64,000 nucleotides of DNA from Acidovorax radicis. GTDB lineage: Bacteria > Pseudomonadota > Gammaproteobacteria > Burkholderiales > Burkholderiaceae_C. This document shows positions 36,505 to 45,776 of this stretch, piece by piece (within the stretch, counting starts at the first letter, position 1; each line of letters starts with the position of its first letter). The translations under genes were made by a program, and so were the position numbers. Below the pieces are notes generated by a model. The model was not told the DNA's origin and did not search any database. It saw only the letters and a program-made list of their open reading frames with translations. Location: positions 2,604,001-2,668,000 of the forward strand of contig NZ_CP075184.1 of NCBI RefSeq assembly GCF_020510705.1, in the 5' to 3' direction.

Positions 36505-38148
36505 ATGACTGCCGCCAACCCAACTGCAGACCAGGCCCCCGCCACGGCGGCGCCTGCTGCACCCCAACCCGCCCCTGCTCCCGCCCCTGCGCCGGCGGTG
36601 CCCCAGGCCTATGAGCCGCTGCATGGCACGGCCCTGTTGCTGGGCACGTTGTCGTTGTCGCTGGCCACGTTCATGAACGTGCTGGATTCGTCCATTGCCA
36701 ACGTCTCCATCCCCGCCATTGCCGGTGACCTGGGCGTGAGTCCCGGCCAGGGCACCTGGGTGATCACCAGCTTTGGCGTGGCCAATGCCATCTCTGTGCC
36801 GCTCACGGGCTGGCTCACGCAGCGCTTTGGCGCGGTGCGCCTTTTTACCGTGAGCGTGTTGCTGTTCGTGCTCACGTCGTGGCTGTGCGGTTTTGCCTCG
36901 TCGCTGGAGATGCTGATCTTTTTCCGCGTGCTGCAAGGCCTGGTGGCCGGGCCGATGATTCCGCTGAGCCAGACGCTGCTGCTGGCCAGTTACCCGCGTG
37001 CCCTGGCGGGCACGGCGCTGGCTTTATGGGGGGTGACCACGCTGGTTGCGCCCGTGGTGGGGCCGCTGCTCGGGGGGTGGATCACCGACAACATTTCATG
37101 GCCGTGGATTTTCTACATCAACGTGCCGGTGGGGTTGTTGGCGGCGGCGCTCACGTGGGGCATTTACCGCAAGCGTGAAACCCCCACCCGCAAGCTGCCC
37201 ATCGACACCGTCGGTCTTTCTCTGCTGGTGATGTGGGTCGGCGCACTGCAGCTCATGCTGGACAAGGGCAAAGAGCTGGACTGGTTCGCGTCGGGCGAAA
37301 TCATCACCTTGGGCATTGTTGCGGTGGTGGCGTTTGCCGTGTTCCTGGTGTGGGAGCTGACCGATAAACACCCCGTGGTGGACCTGAAGCTCTTCAAGGG
37401 CCGCAACTTCACTTTTGGCGTGCTCTCGCTGTCGGTGGCCTATGCCCTGTTCTTTGGCAATGTGGTCTTGCTGCCGCTGTGGTTGCAGCAGTGGATGGGC
37501 TACACCGCCACATCCGCTGGCATGGCGCTGGCGCCGGTCGGTGTGTTTGCCATCCTGCTCACGCCGCTGGTGGGCAAGAAGGTAGGCCAGTGGGACCCCC
37601 GGCGCATGGCCACGGGGGCGTTCATCGTGTTCAGCTCGGTGTTGTGGATGCGTTCGCAGTTCACGGTGGAAACCGACTTCGTGCACATCCTGATCCCCAC
37701 GTTGCTGCAGGGCGCAGCCATGGCGTTTTTCTTCATCCCGCTGACCACCATCACGCTGGCGGGCATCGCCCCAGAGCGCATTCCGGCCGCCGCCGGCTTG
37801 AGCAACTTTGTGCGGATCACCGCCGGGGCGATGGGCACCTCCATTGCCACCACGCTGTGGGAGAGCCGCGCTGCCATGCACCACGCCCACCTGACCGAGG
37901 GCCTGGTGCAAGGCCAGGGTGTGTTCGCGCAAACCTTGCAAGGGCTGCAGACTGCCGGTTTGACGCAAATGCAGGCGCTGGCGCAGGTCAACCGGTTGAT
38001 CGACCAGCAGGCGTTCACCCGTGCGGCAGACGACATCTTCATCGGGTCCGCAGGGCTGTTTTTGGTGTTGATTGCGCTGATCTGGCTGACCAAACGCCCA
38101 TCGCGCGGCGCAGGGGGCGCGGCCGCCGATGCCGGGGGAGCCCACTGA
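36505..38148 (+). CDS. emrB: EmrB-type DHA2 drug:H+ antiporter
   Basis: A 547-residue MFS transporter of the 14-helix DHA2 family. A Pro/Ala-rich cytoplasmic leader (about 1-38) precedes TM1. The family signatures NVLDSSIANVSIPAIAGDLG and GPLLGGWITDNISWPWIFYIN are seen. It exports hydrophobic drugs together with EmrA, whose gene ends 12 bases upstream. A strong terminator follows. Confidence 0.94.
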   Translation: MTAANPTADQAPATAAPAAPQPAPAPAPAPAVPQAYEPLHGTALLLGTLSLSLATFMNVLDSSIANVSIPAIAGDLGVSPGQGTWVITSFGVANAISVPLTGWLTQRFGAVRLFTVSVLLFVLTSWLCGFASSLEMLIFFRVLQGLVAGPMIPLSQTLLLASYPRALAGTALALWGVTTLVAPVVGPLLGGWITDNISWPWIFYINVPVGLLAAALTWGIYRKRETPTRKLPIDTVGLSLLVMWVGALQLMLDKGKELDWFASGEIITLGIVAVVAFAVFLVWELTDKHPVVDLKLFKGRNFTFGVLSLSVAYALFFGNVVLLPLWLQQWMGYTATSAGMALAPVGVFAILLTPLVGKKVGQWDPRRMATGAFIVFSSVLWMRSQFTVETDFVHILIPTLLQGAAMAFFFIPLTTITLAGIAPERIPAAAGLSNFVRITAGAMGTSIATTLWESRAAMHHAHLTEGLVQGQGVFAQTLQGLQTAGLTQMQALAQVNRLIDQQAFTRAADDIFIGSAGLFLVLIALIWLTKRPSRGAGGAAADAGGAH

Positions 38149-38194
38149 CGGGTATTGCGCAGGGCGACGCGGGGCATTGCGCCCTGCCCCACCC

Positions 38195-38234
38195 AAAAAA
38201 ACGCCGCCGCGCTTGATCGGGCGGCGTTTTTTTT
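38195..38234 (+). terminator. rho-independent terminator after emrB
   Basis: A 9-base stem AACGCCGCC/GGCGGCGTT is followed by a run of eight or more T. Confidence 0.88.
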
Positions 38235-38325
38235 GTGCAGCGTCGCGGTCGTTGTCGTTTTGCGCGTACAGGCGGGGTTGTAGTGCAAGGTTGCTATTTC
38301 ATTGCATTTCATTTATTTAATGAAA

Positions 38326-38378
38326 TTGGCCTGTAGCGCTTATGCAGTAAGCACAAGCAGCTATTAAAAATATAGTAA
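38326..38378. repeat. dispersed palindromic repeat, copy 4
   Basis: AGCGCTT (38335-38341), 7-base loop and AAGCAC (38349-38354, one mismatch) with flanks TTGGCCTGT and AGCAGCTATTAAAAATATAG, matching the family in the orientation opposite to copy 1. Confidence 0.8.
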
Positions 38379-38554
38379 CCAACAGCGATGGGCCCCTTGC
38401 AAGGCGCCTTGCCCCGAGTGCCCGCCCTCGGTGCAGCGCGGATATCCCACGCCGCGTGTCGGAAAAGCCTGACCCCTGCAAAGGCGCAGCACCTGCGGGC
38501 TTGGCCGTGGGCGCACCCAACAATGCATCCATCCCAACACAACAAGGAAACGCC

Positions 38555-38713
38555 ATGTCGCTTTCGCTGATTCTGCTGATCGTTCTGATCCTCATCCTGG
38601 TGGGCGCTCTGCCCACCTGGGGCCACAGCCGCTCGTGGGGGTATGGGCCCAGTGGAGGCATCGGGTTGGTGGTGCTGATCCTGGTGGTCTTGCTCCTCAT
38701 GGGGCGGATATAA
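38555..38713 (+). CDS. DUF3309-family small membrane protein
   Basis: A 52-residue protein with two hydrophobic segments flanking a conserved polar centre (GALPTWGHSRSWGYGPSGG). This is the DUF3309 pattern, of unknown function, common in proteobacteria. AAGGAAACGCC precedes the ATG at 38555. It is monocistronic and followed by a terminator. Confidence 0.88.
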   Translation: MSLSLILLIVLILILVGALPTWGHSRSWGYGPSGGIGLVVLILVVLLLMGRI

Positions 38714-38750
38714 CGGTCTGAGAAGACCGCACAGGGCGTGAAAGCCCACA

Positions 38751-38778
38751 AAAAAACGGCCCTGCGGCCGTTTTTTTT
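38751..38778. terminator. rho-independent terminator
   Basis: Stem AAAAAACGGCC/GGCCGTTTTTT with loop CTGC. It can work in both directions and follows the DUF3309 gene; the EF-hand gene ends about 100 bases away on the other strand. Confidence 0.85.
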
Positions 38779-38877
38779 GCCCCTCTTTGGGATGGGTTCC
38801 TCCGTCGAAGATTGACTGCGCACCCGCGTTCGCCTGCATTTCACGGCATGGCGAGATGGCGCCCTGCAGACAGGCCG

Positions 38878-39459
38878 CTATGCAGACCCCACGCGTTTTT
38901 CAACGTTCGCGAATGCGGTCGTGAACGCCGCAAACTCCTTGGCCGCCACCACACCATCGCCGTTCCCGCCCCGGTCCATGAGTTGCAGCACCGCTTGCGA
39001 AAAATCCGTGCCTGTTTTGGTTGCCGACGTGTTGGCCAGCCCTTTGAGGAACTCGTCGTGAGAAATCGCACCGTCTTGGTTAGTGTCGAAGCCTGCAGTC
39101 AGCGCCGCTTTTTCGGCATCGCTGGCGCCAAAACGGGTCAACAGGTCTTTGAAGTCCTGGGCAGACACCGACTGCCCTGAAAGCAGTGCAGCACCTCCCG
39201 AGCGGCCGCCGCCGCCGCTCGCCCCGCCCCGCGACACCGCGCCGATCGGTGCATCCAGCTGGCCCTGCGACACCAGAATGCCCTTGCCCGCAAACCCTGC
39301 CAGGGCCTCGGCCTGTGGGCTCAGCGTCACCACGGCAGATGCTTCGGGGGCCTCGGCGTCGGTGCTGCGCCGTGGCGCCGCTGCCTTTGCCGCACCACCC
39401 GAGGACGCGTTGAAGATCAAAGAGGCCACAGAGGCCAGGCCAGAAATGAGAGGGGTCAT
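38878..39459 (-). CDS. EF-hand calcium-binding-type protein
   Basis: A 193-residue protein starting at the ATG at 39457-39459 after AAGGAGTGCACGACG. After an Ala/Gly-rich N-terminal half there are two EF-hand regions. DTNQDGAISHDE is a canonical loop with Asp1, Asn3, Asp5 and Glu12. DRGGNGDGVVAAKE is atypical and appears to carry a two-residue insertion. The N-terminus (MTPLISGLASVASLIF) is weakly hydrophobic but not a clear signal. It resembles XopAW-like/EF-hand proteins of proteobacteria; a role is unknown. Confidence 0.82.
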   Translation of the reverse strand: MTPLISGLASVASLIFNASSGGAAKAAAPRRSTDAEAPEASAVVTLSPQAEALAGFAGKGILVSQGQLDAPIGAVSRGGASGGGGRSGGAALLSGQSVSAQDFKDLLTRFGASDAEKAALTAGFDTNQDGAISHDEFLKGLANTSATKTGTDFSQAVLQLMDRGGNGDGVVAAKEFAAFTTAFANVEKRVGSA

Positions 39460-39634
39460 CGTCGTGCACTCCTTATGGGCGGGCCGCCTGGTGTGCTGCT
39501 CCATCAGCAACCGCCGCCGCGCCCAGATTCCCGCCAGCTTATGCATCACGCTGCGGTATGGTGCCCCGATGAGCGCGTGTTTTGCCTGCCATCTCGGCAT
39601 GCCACGGCCCTCGCGCGCTGCTGCCGTCATCCCG

Positions 39635-40534
39635 TCATCGCCGGTCGGGCCGGAGCCGCAGGCCTTCCACCTGCCCTATCTCCTTGAGCAGGCTCCACAC
39701 CGCCTGCATGCGCGCCATGTGTTTGGCTTCCGCCGTCATGCTCATCCAGAAGGTGCGGGTGAAGCGCGCCTCTTGCGGCAGCACGCGTGCCAGCACCGGG
39801 TCGCTGTCGGCCAGAAAAGCGGGCAGCACCGCCAGCCCGGCACCTGCGCGCACGGCTTCGTATTGGGCGGTGATGCTGGTGCTGCGCAGGGCAAAACGTT
39901 CGGGGGGATACAACTGATCGAGAAACTGCAGCTCTTTGGTGAACAGCAGGTCGTCCACGTAGCTGACAAAGGCGTGGTGGCGCAAGTCTTCGCGGGTGGC
40001 CACCAGGGGGCGGCGGGCCAGGTATTCGCGCTGGCCGTACAGGTGCAGCGTGTAGTCGGCCAGCTTGGTGACGATGACCGAGCCGCGTGTGGGCCGCTCC
40101 AGCGATATCACGATATCTGCCTCGCGGCGCGACAGGTGCAGCATGCGTGGCAAGGCCAACAGGTCGATGGACAGGTGGGGATGCTTTTGCGTGAGCCGCG
40201 CCAGGTGCGGGGCCAGGATCACCGTGCCAAACCCCTCGGTGGCGCCCACCCGCACCAGGCCTGACGGGCCCGCGCCAGCGTGGACTGGCGCCGCCCGCTC
40301 GGCGCCCAGCACCGCGGTTTCCATGGCCTCGACGGCCGGTAGCAACTGGCGCCCGGCCTCGGTCAGACGGTGCCCACCGGCCTCGCGGGCAAACAGGGCC
40401 GCCCCCATCTGCTTTTCCAGGGCCTGAATGCGGCGGGCCACCGTGGTGTGTTCTACGCCGGCACGCCGCGCGGCGGCGGCCAGGGTGCCCGAGCGGGCCA
40501 GTTCGAGGAAGTAGCGCAGGTTGTCCCAGTCCAT
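39635..40534 (-). CDS. LysR-family transcriptional regulator
   Basis: A 299-residue LysR regulator beginning at the ATG at 40532-40534, preceded by AAGGAGACGCCCC. The helix-turn-helix ([22 protein letters not shown]) belongs to the sub-group with a short N-terminus. It is divergent from mmsA, 170 bases away, so it probably regulates the valine-catabolism genes. Two palindromes lie in the spacer. Confidence 0.92.
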   Translation of the reverse strand: MDWDNLRYFLELARSGTLAAAARRAGVEHTTVARRIQALEKQMGAALFAREAGGHRLTEAGRQLLPAVEAMETAVLGAERAAPVHAGAGPSGLVRVGATEGFGTVILAPHLARLTQKHPHLSIDLLALPRMLHLSRREADIVISLERPTRGSVIVTKLADYTLHLYGQREYLARRPLVATREDLRHHAFVSYVDDLLFTKELQFLDQLYPPERFALRSTSITAQYEAVRAGAGLAVLPAFLADSDPVLARVLPQEARFTRTFWMSMTAEAKHMARMQAVWSLLKEIGQVEGLRLRPDRR

Positions 40535-40592
40535 GGGGCGTCTCCTTGGTGTGCGGCCGGGGTCCAGATGGTTTGGGCCGGCCGCATCGATA

Positions 40593-40640
40593 TGCAAATT
40601 TGCAAAGACAAAGTGCATTATTTTGTATTGCAATGGCAAT
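40593..40640. promoter_or_regulatory. two palindromes between lysR and mmsA
   Basis: TGCAAATTTGCA (40593-40604) is a perfect palindrome, and ATTGC/GCAAT (40627-40640) a second dyad. They share the TTGC/GCAA half-sequence, as expected for two LysR half-site regions controlling the divergent genes. Binding is inferred. Confidence 0.55.
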
Positions 40641-40704
40641 TTCGCACAGATACCATACATTCTTTGCAGGCAAACCGCCCCCGTTTTTTTCTGGAGACAA
40701 CCGC

Positions 40705-42228
40705 ATGAACGCACCCACCAACGTGGCCGCACTCGCCCCTACCGTCAAACTGCTGATCGGCGGCCAGTTCGTCGAATCCAAGACCACCCAATGGCGCGAT
40801 GTGGTGAACCCGGCCACGCAGGAGGTCCTGGCGCGCGTGCCGTTTGCCACACCGGAAGAAATCGACGCCGCCGTGGCGTCGGCCAAAGATGCTTTCAAGA
40901 CCTGGAAGAAAACGCCCATCGGCGCCCGGGCCCGCATTTTTCTGAAATACCAGCAGCTCATCCGTGAAAACATGGCCGAGTTGGCCGCCATCCTGACCGC
41001 TGAACAAGGCAAGACCCTGCCTGACGCCGAAGGCGACGTGTTCCGTGGCCTGGAGGTGGTCGAACACGCCGCCGGCATCGGCAACCTGCAGTTGGGCGAG
41101 CTGGCCAACAATGTGGCCAATGGGGTGGACACCTACACGCTGATGCAGCCGCTGGGCGTGTGCGCGGGCATCACCCCCTTCAACTTCCCCGCCATGATCC
41201 CGCTGTGGATGTTCCCCATGGCCATTGCCACCGGCAACACCTTCGTGCTCAAACCCTCAGAGCAAGACCCGATGGTGACCATGCGCCTGTGTGAACTGGC
41301 GCTGGAAGCCGGTATCCCCCCAGGCGTGCTCAACGTGGTGCATGGCGGCGAGATGGCCGTGAACGCGATCTGCGACCACAAGGACATTAAGGCGATCAGC
41401 TTCGTCGGCTCTACCAAGGTGGGCACCCATGTCTACAACCGTGCCAGCCTGAACGGCAAGCGCGTGCAATGCATGATGGGCGCCAAGAACCACGCCATCG
41501 TGATGCCCGACGCCAACAAGGAGCAAACGCTCAACGCCCTGGCCGGTGCGGCTTTTGGTGCCGCAGGCCAGCGCTGCATGGCACTGTCGGTGGTGGTGCT
41601 GGTGGGCGAGGCGCAAAAGTGGATCCCTGAGCTGGTGGCCAAGGCCAAGACGCTCAAGATCAGCGCCGGTGTGGAAAAAGGCACGGACGTGGGCCCGGTG
41701 GTGTCGTGCGCAGCCAAAGACCGTGTGCAGGGTCTGATCGAACGCGGTGTAGCCGACGGTGCCAAGCTGGAGCTGGACGGCCGCAACCCGCAAGTGCCCG
41801 GCTATGAAAAGGGCAACTTCGTGGGCCCTACGGTGTTCAGCGGCGTCAAGCCCGGCATGAGCATCTACGAGCAGGAAGTCTTTGGCCCCGTGTTGTGCCT
41901 GTCCTCCGCAGCAGACATCGATGAAGCCATCGCCTTCATCAACGACAACCCCAACGGCAACGGCACGGCGATCTTCACGCAGTCGGGCGCGGCCGCGCGC
42001 AAGTTCCAGGAAGAGATCGATGTGGGCCAGGTCGGCATCAACGTGCCAATTCCCGTGCCAGTGCCACTGTTCTCGTTCTCGGGCTCGCGTGCCTCCAAGC
42101 TGGGCGACCTGGGGCCCTACGGCAAGCAGGTCGTGCTGTTCTACACGCAGACCAAGACGGTGACGGCACGCTGGTTTGATGACAGCACCATCTCGCACGG
42201 TGTGAACACGACGATCAGTCTGAAGTGA
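40705..42228 (+). CDS. mmsA: CoA-acylating methylmalonate-semialdehyde dehydrogenase
   Basis: A 507-residue aldehyde dehydrogenase of the MmsA type, which converts (methyl)malonate semialdehyde to propionyl- or acetyl-CoA at the end of valine and isobutyrate degradation. Seen are [33 protein letters not shown] and the catalytic Cys in [10 protein letters not shown]. The typical GQRC motif and length support the assignment. The ATG at 40705 follows TCTGGAGACAACCGC. It lies upstream of an acyl-CoA dehydrogenase and mmsB, but a repeat-rich gap follows it, so these may be separate transcripts. Confidence 0.95.
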   Translation: MNAPTNVAALAPTVKLLIGGQFVESKTTQWRDVVNPATQEVLARVPFATPEEIDAAVASAKDAFKTWKKTPIGARARIFLKYQQLIRENMAELAAILTAEQGKTLPDAEGDVFRGLEVVEHAAGIGNLQLGELANNVANGVDTYTLMQPLGVCAGITPFNFPAMIPLWMFPMAIATGNTFVLKPSEQDPMVTMRLCELALEAGIPPGVLNVVHGGEMAVNAICDHKDIKAISFVGSTKVGTHVYNRASLNGKRVQCMMGAKNHAIVMPDANKEQTLNALAGAAFGAAGQRCMALSVVVLVGEAQKWIPELVAKAKTLKISAGVEKGTDVGPVVSCAAKDRVQGLIERGVADGAKLELDGRNPQVPGYEKGNFVGPTVFSGVKPGMSIYEQEVFGPVLCLSSAADIDEAIAFINDNPNGNGTAIFTQSGAAARKFQEEIDVGQVGINVPIPVPVPLFSFSGSRASKLGDLGPYGKQVVLFYTQTKTVTARWFDDSTISHGVNTTISLK

Positions 42229-42230
42229 CA

Positions 42231-42294
42231 TCCCCCTGAGGCGCTTTGCGCCTTCCCCTTGCTCTCGAATCGCTATGCGATGCGGGAAGGGGGA
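42231..42294. repeat. three-way-junction inverted repeat after mmsA
   Basis: An outer stem TCCCCC (42231-42236)/GGGGGA (42289-42294) encloses two hairpins, AGGCGC-TTT-GCGCCT (42239-42253) and ATCGC-TAT-GCGAT (42269-42281). It starts two bases after the mmsA stop, so it probably ends or stabilises the transcript. Similar CCCCCTGAGGCGC elements are, from memory, common after genes in Comamonadaceae. Confidence 0.7.
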
Positions 42295-42395
42295 CGCGGC
42301 CAGCACCTGAACCGGGAATTGGCGACCCTTGCGCGGCTGCCGCTGGCCTGGGCCGCGCCGGTTTCGGCGGTAGCGGGCGGTGGTAAAAGCGGGTC

Positions 42396-42815
42396 ATGCA
42401 AATTTTCAAGATGAAGAAGCGGGAATTGGCCATGGTCTTCGGAGCGGCTTGCGTGATGCTGATGGGTGCCGATGCAGTGCATGCCCAAGCGGGCGCTGCC
42501 TGCAAGCCCGGCGGCAGTGTGGATGAAACCAACGCCTGTGCGGTGCAGGCCTTTCAGGCGGCCGACACGCAGATCGCCATCCTCTACGGCGATGTAATGC
42601 GCGCGCTGTCGGCCCACGAACGGCCCCAGCTGCGCCAGGAGCACACGGCCTGGCAACGCGAGCGAACCACGCGCTGCAAGCAGGCCATGCGAAGCAGCGA
42701 GTCGCAGCCGCAGTGGCCGCGCCTGTACCACGAGTGCCTGGCCATCGAGACCGAGGCGCGCCGCAAGGGCCTGATGCGCTGGCTGACGCTGGACCACCCG
42801 TCCGCCAAGCCATGA
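42396..42815 (+). CDS. LprI-like (DUF1311) secreted protein
   Basis: A 139-residue protein with a signal peptide (cleavage after VHAQA, about residue 31) and the DUF1311 pattern: Cys-bearing segments DETNACAVQAFQAADTQI and TRCKQAMRSS, then YHECLAIETEARRK. Some members inhibit lysozyme (LprI); others are unknown. The first ATG is used; an ATG five codons later is possible. It is not clearly linked to its catabolic neighbours. Confidence 0.75.
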   Translation: MQIFKMKKRELAMVFGAACVMLMGADAVHAQAGAACKPGGSVDETNACAVQAFQAADTQIAILYGDVMRALSAHERPQLRQEHTAWQRERTTRCKQAMRSSESQPQWPRLYHECLAIETEARRKGLMRWLTLDHPSAKP

Positions 42816-42850
42816 GCACTAGGGATTCGGCCTCTTTGAACGTGAAATAT

Positions 42851-42910
42851 CCGTTCGGGCTGGGCCTGTCGAACCCTCGCGCAGCGCTTCGACAGGCTCA
42901 GCGTGAGCGG
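42851..42910. repeat. TTCGACAGGCTCAG-type palindrome
   Basis: Arms GCTGGGCCTGTCGAA (42859-42873) and TTCGACAGGCTCAGC (42888-42902) differ at one base, with a 14-base loop and a weaker outer CCG/CGG pairing. The TTCGACAGGCTCAG sequence is a familiar dispersed palindrome of many beta- and gammaproteobacteria (from memory). It is unrelated to the GCGCTT family here. Confidence 0.85.
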
Positions 42911-42974
42911 TTGAAGTGGCTTCACGCCAGCCCCATACGCAAAGCACAACAACAAGCGACATCGAGACAACACC

Positions 42975-44141
42975 ATGGACTTTGAGCTCTCTGAAGAACA
43001 ACGCGCCTTTGCCCAGACGGCCCGCGACTTTGCGCAAGCCGAGTTCGCGCCCCACGCCGCGTTGTGGGACGCCGAGGGCATCTTCCCGCGCGAGGCGATT
43101 GCCAAAGCGGGCGAGCTGGGCTTTTGTGGCCTGTATGCGCCCGAGAACGCCGGAGGCCTGGCCCTGCCCCGCCTGGACGCCACGCTGGTGTTCGAGGAGA
43201 TGGCCGCCATCGACCCCAGCACCACCGCCTTCATCACCATCCACAACATGGCCACCTGGATGCTGGGCACCTGGGCCACACCCGCCGTGCGCGACCACTG
43301 GGGCCCGCTGCTCACCACCGGCGAAAAGCTCGCCAGCTACTGCCTGACCGAGCCCGGTGCAGGCTCCGACGCCGCATCGCTCAAGACACGCGCCGAGCTC
43401 GTGGGCCATGAATACGTCATCAACGGCAGCAAGGCCTTCATCAGCGGCGCAGGCGCCACCGATGTGCTGGTGCTGATGGCACGCACGGGTGACGCAGCAT
43501 CCGGCGCGGGCGGCATCAGCGCCTTTGTGGTGCCCGCCGATGCCGCAGGCATTACCTACGGCAAGAAGGAACACAAGATGGGCTGGAACAGCCAGCCCAC
43601 GCGCACCATCAGCTTTGACAACGTGCGCATCCCGGCCGACCACCTGTTGGGCCGCGAGGGCGAAGGCTTCAAGATCGCGATGAAGGGCCTGGACGGCGGC
43701 CGCATCAACATCGCCACTTGCTCGGTGGGCGCAGCGCAAGGCGCACTGAACGCCGCGCAGCAGTACATGCAAGACCGCAAACAGTTCGGCAAGCCCATCG
43801 CCAGCTTTCAGGCCCTGCAGTTCAAGCTGGCCGACATGGCGACCGAGCTGGTCGCCGCGCGCCAGATGGTGCGCCTGGCCGCCAGCAAGCTAGACGCCGG
43901 GGCGCGGGATGCATCGACCTACTGCGCCATGGCCAAGCGTTTTGCCACCGACGTGGGCTTTACCGTGTGCAACGAGGCGCTGCAACTTCACGGCGGCTAC
44001 GGCTACATCCGCGAATACCCGCTGGAGCGCCTGGTGCGCGACGCGCGTGTGCACCAGATCCTGGAAGGCACCAACGAAATCATGCGGGTCATCATTGCGC
44101 GGCGCATGCTCGACGGCGATGCGACGGAGGTGATTCGCTAG
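42975..44141 (+). CDS. acyl-CoA dehydrogenase (isobutyryl-CoA dehydrogenase-like)
   Basis: A 388-residue FAD acyl-CoA dehydrogenase. Signatures are YCLTEPGAGSDAAS, NGSKAFISGAGATDVL, GKPIASFQALQFKLADM and the C-terminal HGGYGYIREYPLERLVRDAR with QILEGTNEIMRVI. The catalytic Glu lies in the last motif region. With mmsA and mmsB around it, oxidation of isobutyryl-CoA to methacrylyl-CoA is the best guess. The enoyl-CoA hydratase and 3-hydroxyisobutyryl-CoA hydrolase of the pathway are not in this window. Confidence 0.93.
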   Translation: MDFELSEEQRAFAQTARDFAQAEFAPHAALWDAEGIFPREAIAKAGELGFCGLYAPENAGGLALPRLDATLVFEEMAAIDPSTTAFITIHNMATWMLGTWATPAVRDHWGPLLTTGEKLASYCLTEPGAGSDAASLKTRAELVGHEYVINGSKAFISGAGATDVLVLMARTGDAASGAGGISAFVVPADAAGITYGKKEHKMGWNSQPTRTISFDNVRIPADHLLGREGEGFKIAMKGLDGGRINIATCSVGAAQGALNAAQQYMQDRKQFGKPIASFQALQFKLADMATELVAARQMVRLAASKLDAGARDASTYCAMAKRFATDVGFTVCNEALQLHGGYGYIREYPLERLVRDARVHQILEGTNEIMRVIIARRMLDGDATEVIR

Positions 44142-44144
44142 CAT

Positions 44145-44193
44145 TTCAGGAGCTGCCAGCGCTTGACATTCAAGCGCTGGTGGCCAATTTAAC
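44145..44193. repeat. dispersed palindromic repeat, copy 5
   Basis: A perfect 11-base hairpin CCAGCGCTTGA (44156-44166)/TCAAGCGCTGG (44170-44180) with a three-base loop, flanks AGGAGCTG and TGGCCAATTTAA. It lies between the acyl-CoA dehydrogenase and the TfoX-like gene. Confidence 0.85.
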
Positions 44194-44201
44194 CCATCAC
44201 C

Positions 44202-44675
44202 ATGCCTGCCCGCCCACTCTCTGACGAAACGCTGCACCTGATGGACGCCGTGCGTTTGGCGCTGGCGCATCGCAACGATGTGGACGAGCGCACCATGTTC
44301 GGCTGCTACTGCTTCTTTGTGGACGGCAAACTGTGCATTGGCGTCAAGAACGATGAGCTGCTGGTGCGCCTGCCGCCCACCCGGCACGCCGAGTTTCAAG
44401 AGTTGGAAAACACCCGCGAGCTCTCACCCGGCGGTGGAATGCAAGGCTATTTTTGGGTGGAGCCCAACGGCTACGCCACGCGGGCGCAGTGGGATTTTTG
44501 GGTGCGTGAAGCCCTAGCGTACAACCCCGCGGCCAAAGCCAGCCCACCCCGCAAACGGAAAGCCTCAACGCCAGGGCCATCCGGCCAGCCTGCCGGTTCA
44601 TCTGGTTCGTCTGGTTCGTCCCGTCCTTCCAGCGCGCCCCGCAAACGCCACAGCATCTTTGACGACGATGTTTGA
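44202..44675 (+). CDS. TfoX/Sxy N-terminal-domain protein
   Basis: A 157-residue protein. The TfoX N-terminal domain is about residues 8-105 (ERTMFGCYCFFVDGKLCIGVKNDELLVRL, quoted in parts as ERTMFGCYCFF and GVKNDELLVRL). The C-terminal 45 residues are a Ser/Pro/Gly/Lys-rich tail (SSGSSGSSRP, then RKRHSIFDDD), which looks disordered. TfoX regulates competence in some gammaproteobacteria, but single-N-domain proteins like this have no known role. It sits in the valine-catabolism cluster between two repeat copies. Confidence 0.82.
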   Translation: MPARPLSDETLHLMDAVRLALAHRNDVDERTMFGCYCFFVDGKLCIGVKNDELLVRLPPTRHAEFQELENTRELSPGGGMQGYFWVEPNGYATRAQWDFWVREALAYNPAAKASPPRKRKASTPGPSGQPAGSSGSSGSSRPSSAPRKRHSIFDDDV

Positions 44676-44699
44676 TCGGGCATTAAAAATACAAGCGTT

Positions 44700-44752
44700 T
44701 TTCGCCTATAGCGCTTATGTATCAAGCGCTGATAGCTATCAAATTGATATTA
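44700..44752. repeat. dispersed palindromic repeat, copy 6
   Basis: GCGCTT (44711-44716), 7-base loop and AAGCGC (44724-44729) with flanks TTCGCCTATA and TGATAGCTATCAAATTGATA. It lies between the TfoX-like gene and mmsB, just upstream of the mmsB ribosome-binding region. Confidence 0.85.
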
Positions 44753-44789
44753 ACCACCTTCAACACACACCACCACAAGGAGACAGCAC

Positions 44790-45683
44790 ATGAAAATCGC
44801 ATTCATCGGCCTGGGCAATATGGGCGGCCCCATGGCCCACAACCTACACAAAGCGGGCCACGAGGTGCGCGCGTTTGACCTCTCGCAGCCCGCCCGCGAC
44901 AAACTGGCCGCAGACGGCGTGCCCATTGCCCCCGACGCCGTTACCGCCGTGCAAGGCGCCGAGGTGGTCGTCAGCATGCTGCCCGCCAGCCAGCATGTGG
45001 AAGCCTTGTTTCTGGGCCGCGACGGGCAACCCGGCCTGCTGCAAAGCATTGCCCAAGGCGCGCTCATCATCGACAGCTCGACCATCGCCGCCGCCACCAG
45101 CCAGAAGGTTGCCAAGACGGCCGAGGCTGCAGGCGTTGCCTTTATCGACGCCCCCGTCTCTGGCGGCACCGGTGGCGCCATCGCAGGCACCCTCACCTTC
45201 ATGGTCGGTGGCCCTGCCGCAGCCCTGGAACGCGCCCGCCCCCTGCTCGAAAAAATGGGTGCCAACATCTTCCACGCGGGCGCAGTGGGCGCGGGCCAGA
45301 CGGCCAAGATCTGCAACAACATGCTGCTGGGCATCCTGATGGCCGGCACCAGCGAAGCCATTGCCCTGGGCGTGGCCAACGGCCTGGACCCCAAGGTGCT
45401 GTCTGAGATCATGCGCCGCAGCTCGGGCGGCAACTGGGCGCTGGAGAAGTACAACCCCATGCCCGGCGTCATGGAGACCGCGCCCGCCTCCAAAGGCTAC
45501 GCCGGCGGCTTTGGCACCGACCTGATGCTCAAGGACCTGGGCCTGGCGCAAGAGAACGCCACTGCGGTCAAAGCCAGCACCCCGCTGGGCGGCCTGGCGC
45601 GCAACCTGTACGCAGCGCACAGTCTGGCGGGGCATGGTGCGCTGGACTTCTCCAGCATCATCAAGATGGTGCAAAAAGGTTAA
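44790..45683 (+). CDS. mmsB: 3-hydroxyisobutyrate dehydrogenase
   Basis: A 297-residue NAD-dependent beta-hydroxyacid dehydrogenase that oxidises 3-hydroxyisobutyrate to methylmalonate semialdehyde, the substrate of MmsA. The NAD fold FIGLGNMGGPMAHNL, the DAPVSGGTGGA substrate motif and the catalytic Lys in GQTAKICNNMLLG are present. The end motif FSSIIKMV is typical. AAGGAGACAGCAC precedes the ATG. Confidence 0.94.
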   Translation: MKIAFIGLGNMGGPMAHNLHKAGHEVRAFDLSQPARDKLAADGVPIAPDAVTAVQGAEVVVSMLPASQHVEALFLGRDGQPGLLQSIAQGALIIDSSTIAAATSQKVAKTAEAAGVAFIDAPVSGGTGGAIAGTLTFMVGGPAAALERARPLLEKMGANIFHAGAVGAGQTAKICNNMLLGILMAGTSEAIALGVANGLDPKVLSEIMRRSSGGNWALEKYNPMPGVMETAPASKGYAGGFGTDLMLKDLGLAQENATAVKASTPLGGLARNLYAAHSLAGHGALDFSSIIKMVQKG

Positions 45684-45737
45684 GAGGTTAAGAAGTCGAA
45701 CGCGGCGCAGATACGGAGGGTGCGCCGCTGATGCTGG

Positions 45738-45772
45738 CGCCGGCCCGCAGGCCGGTGTTGTTCTTAAAAAAA
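45738..45772 (+). terminator. weak terminator-like hairpin after mmsB
   Basis: CCGGCC (45740-45745)/GGCCGG (45750-45755) with loop CGCA is followed by TGTTGTTCTT, a poor U-tract. It lies between the convergent mmsB and EAL-protein genes. Confidence 0.45.
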
Positions 45773-45776
45773 GGAG

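Larger units (their letters stand above)
38149..38554. other. intergenic region with terminator and repeat
   Basis: About 400 bases holding the emrB terminator, a dispersed palindromic repeat, and the upstream region of the DUF3309 gene. No further gene is seen. Confidence 0.6.

Noticed and set aside
34990..36936. A 648-codon open frame antisense to emrA and emrB
   Set aside because: Same cause; low-complexity translation, no start signal, and the opposite strand has clear EmrA and EmrB motifs.
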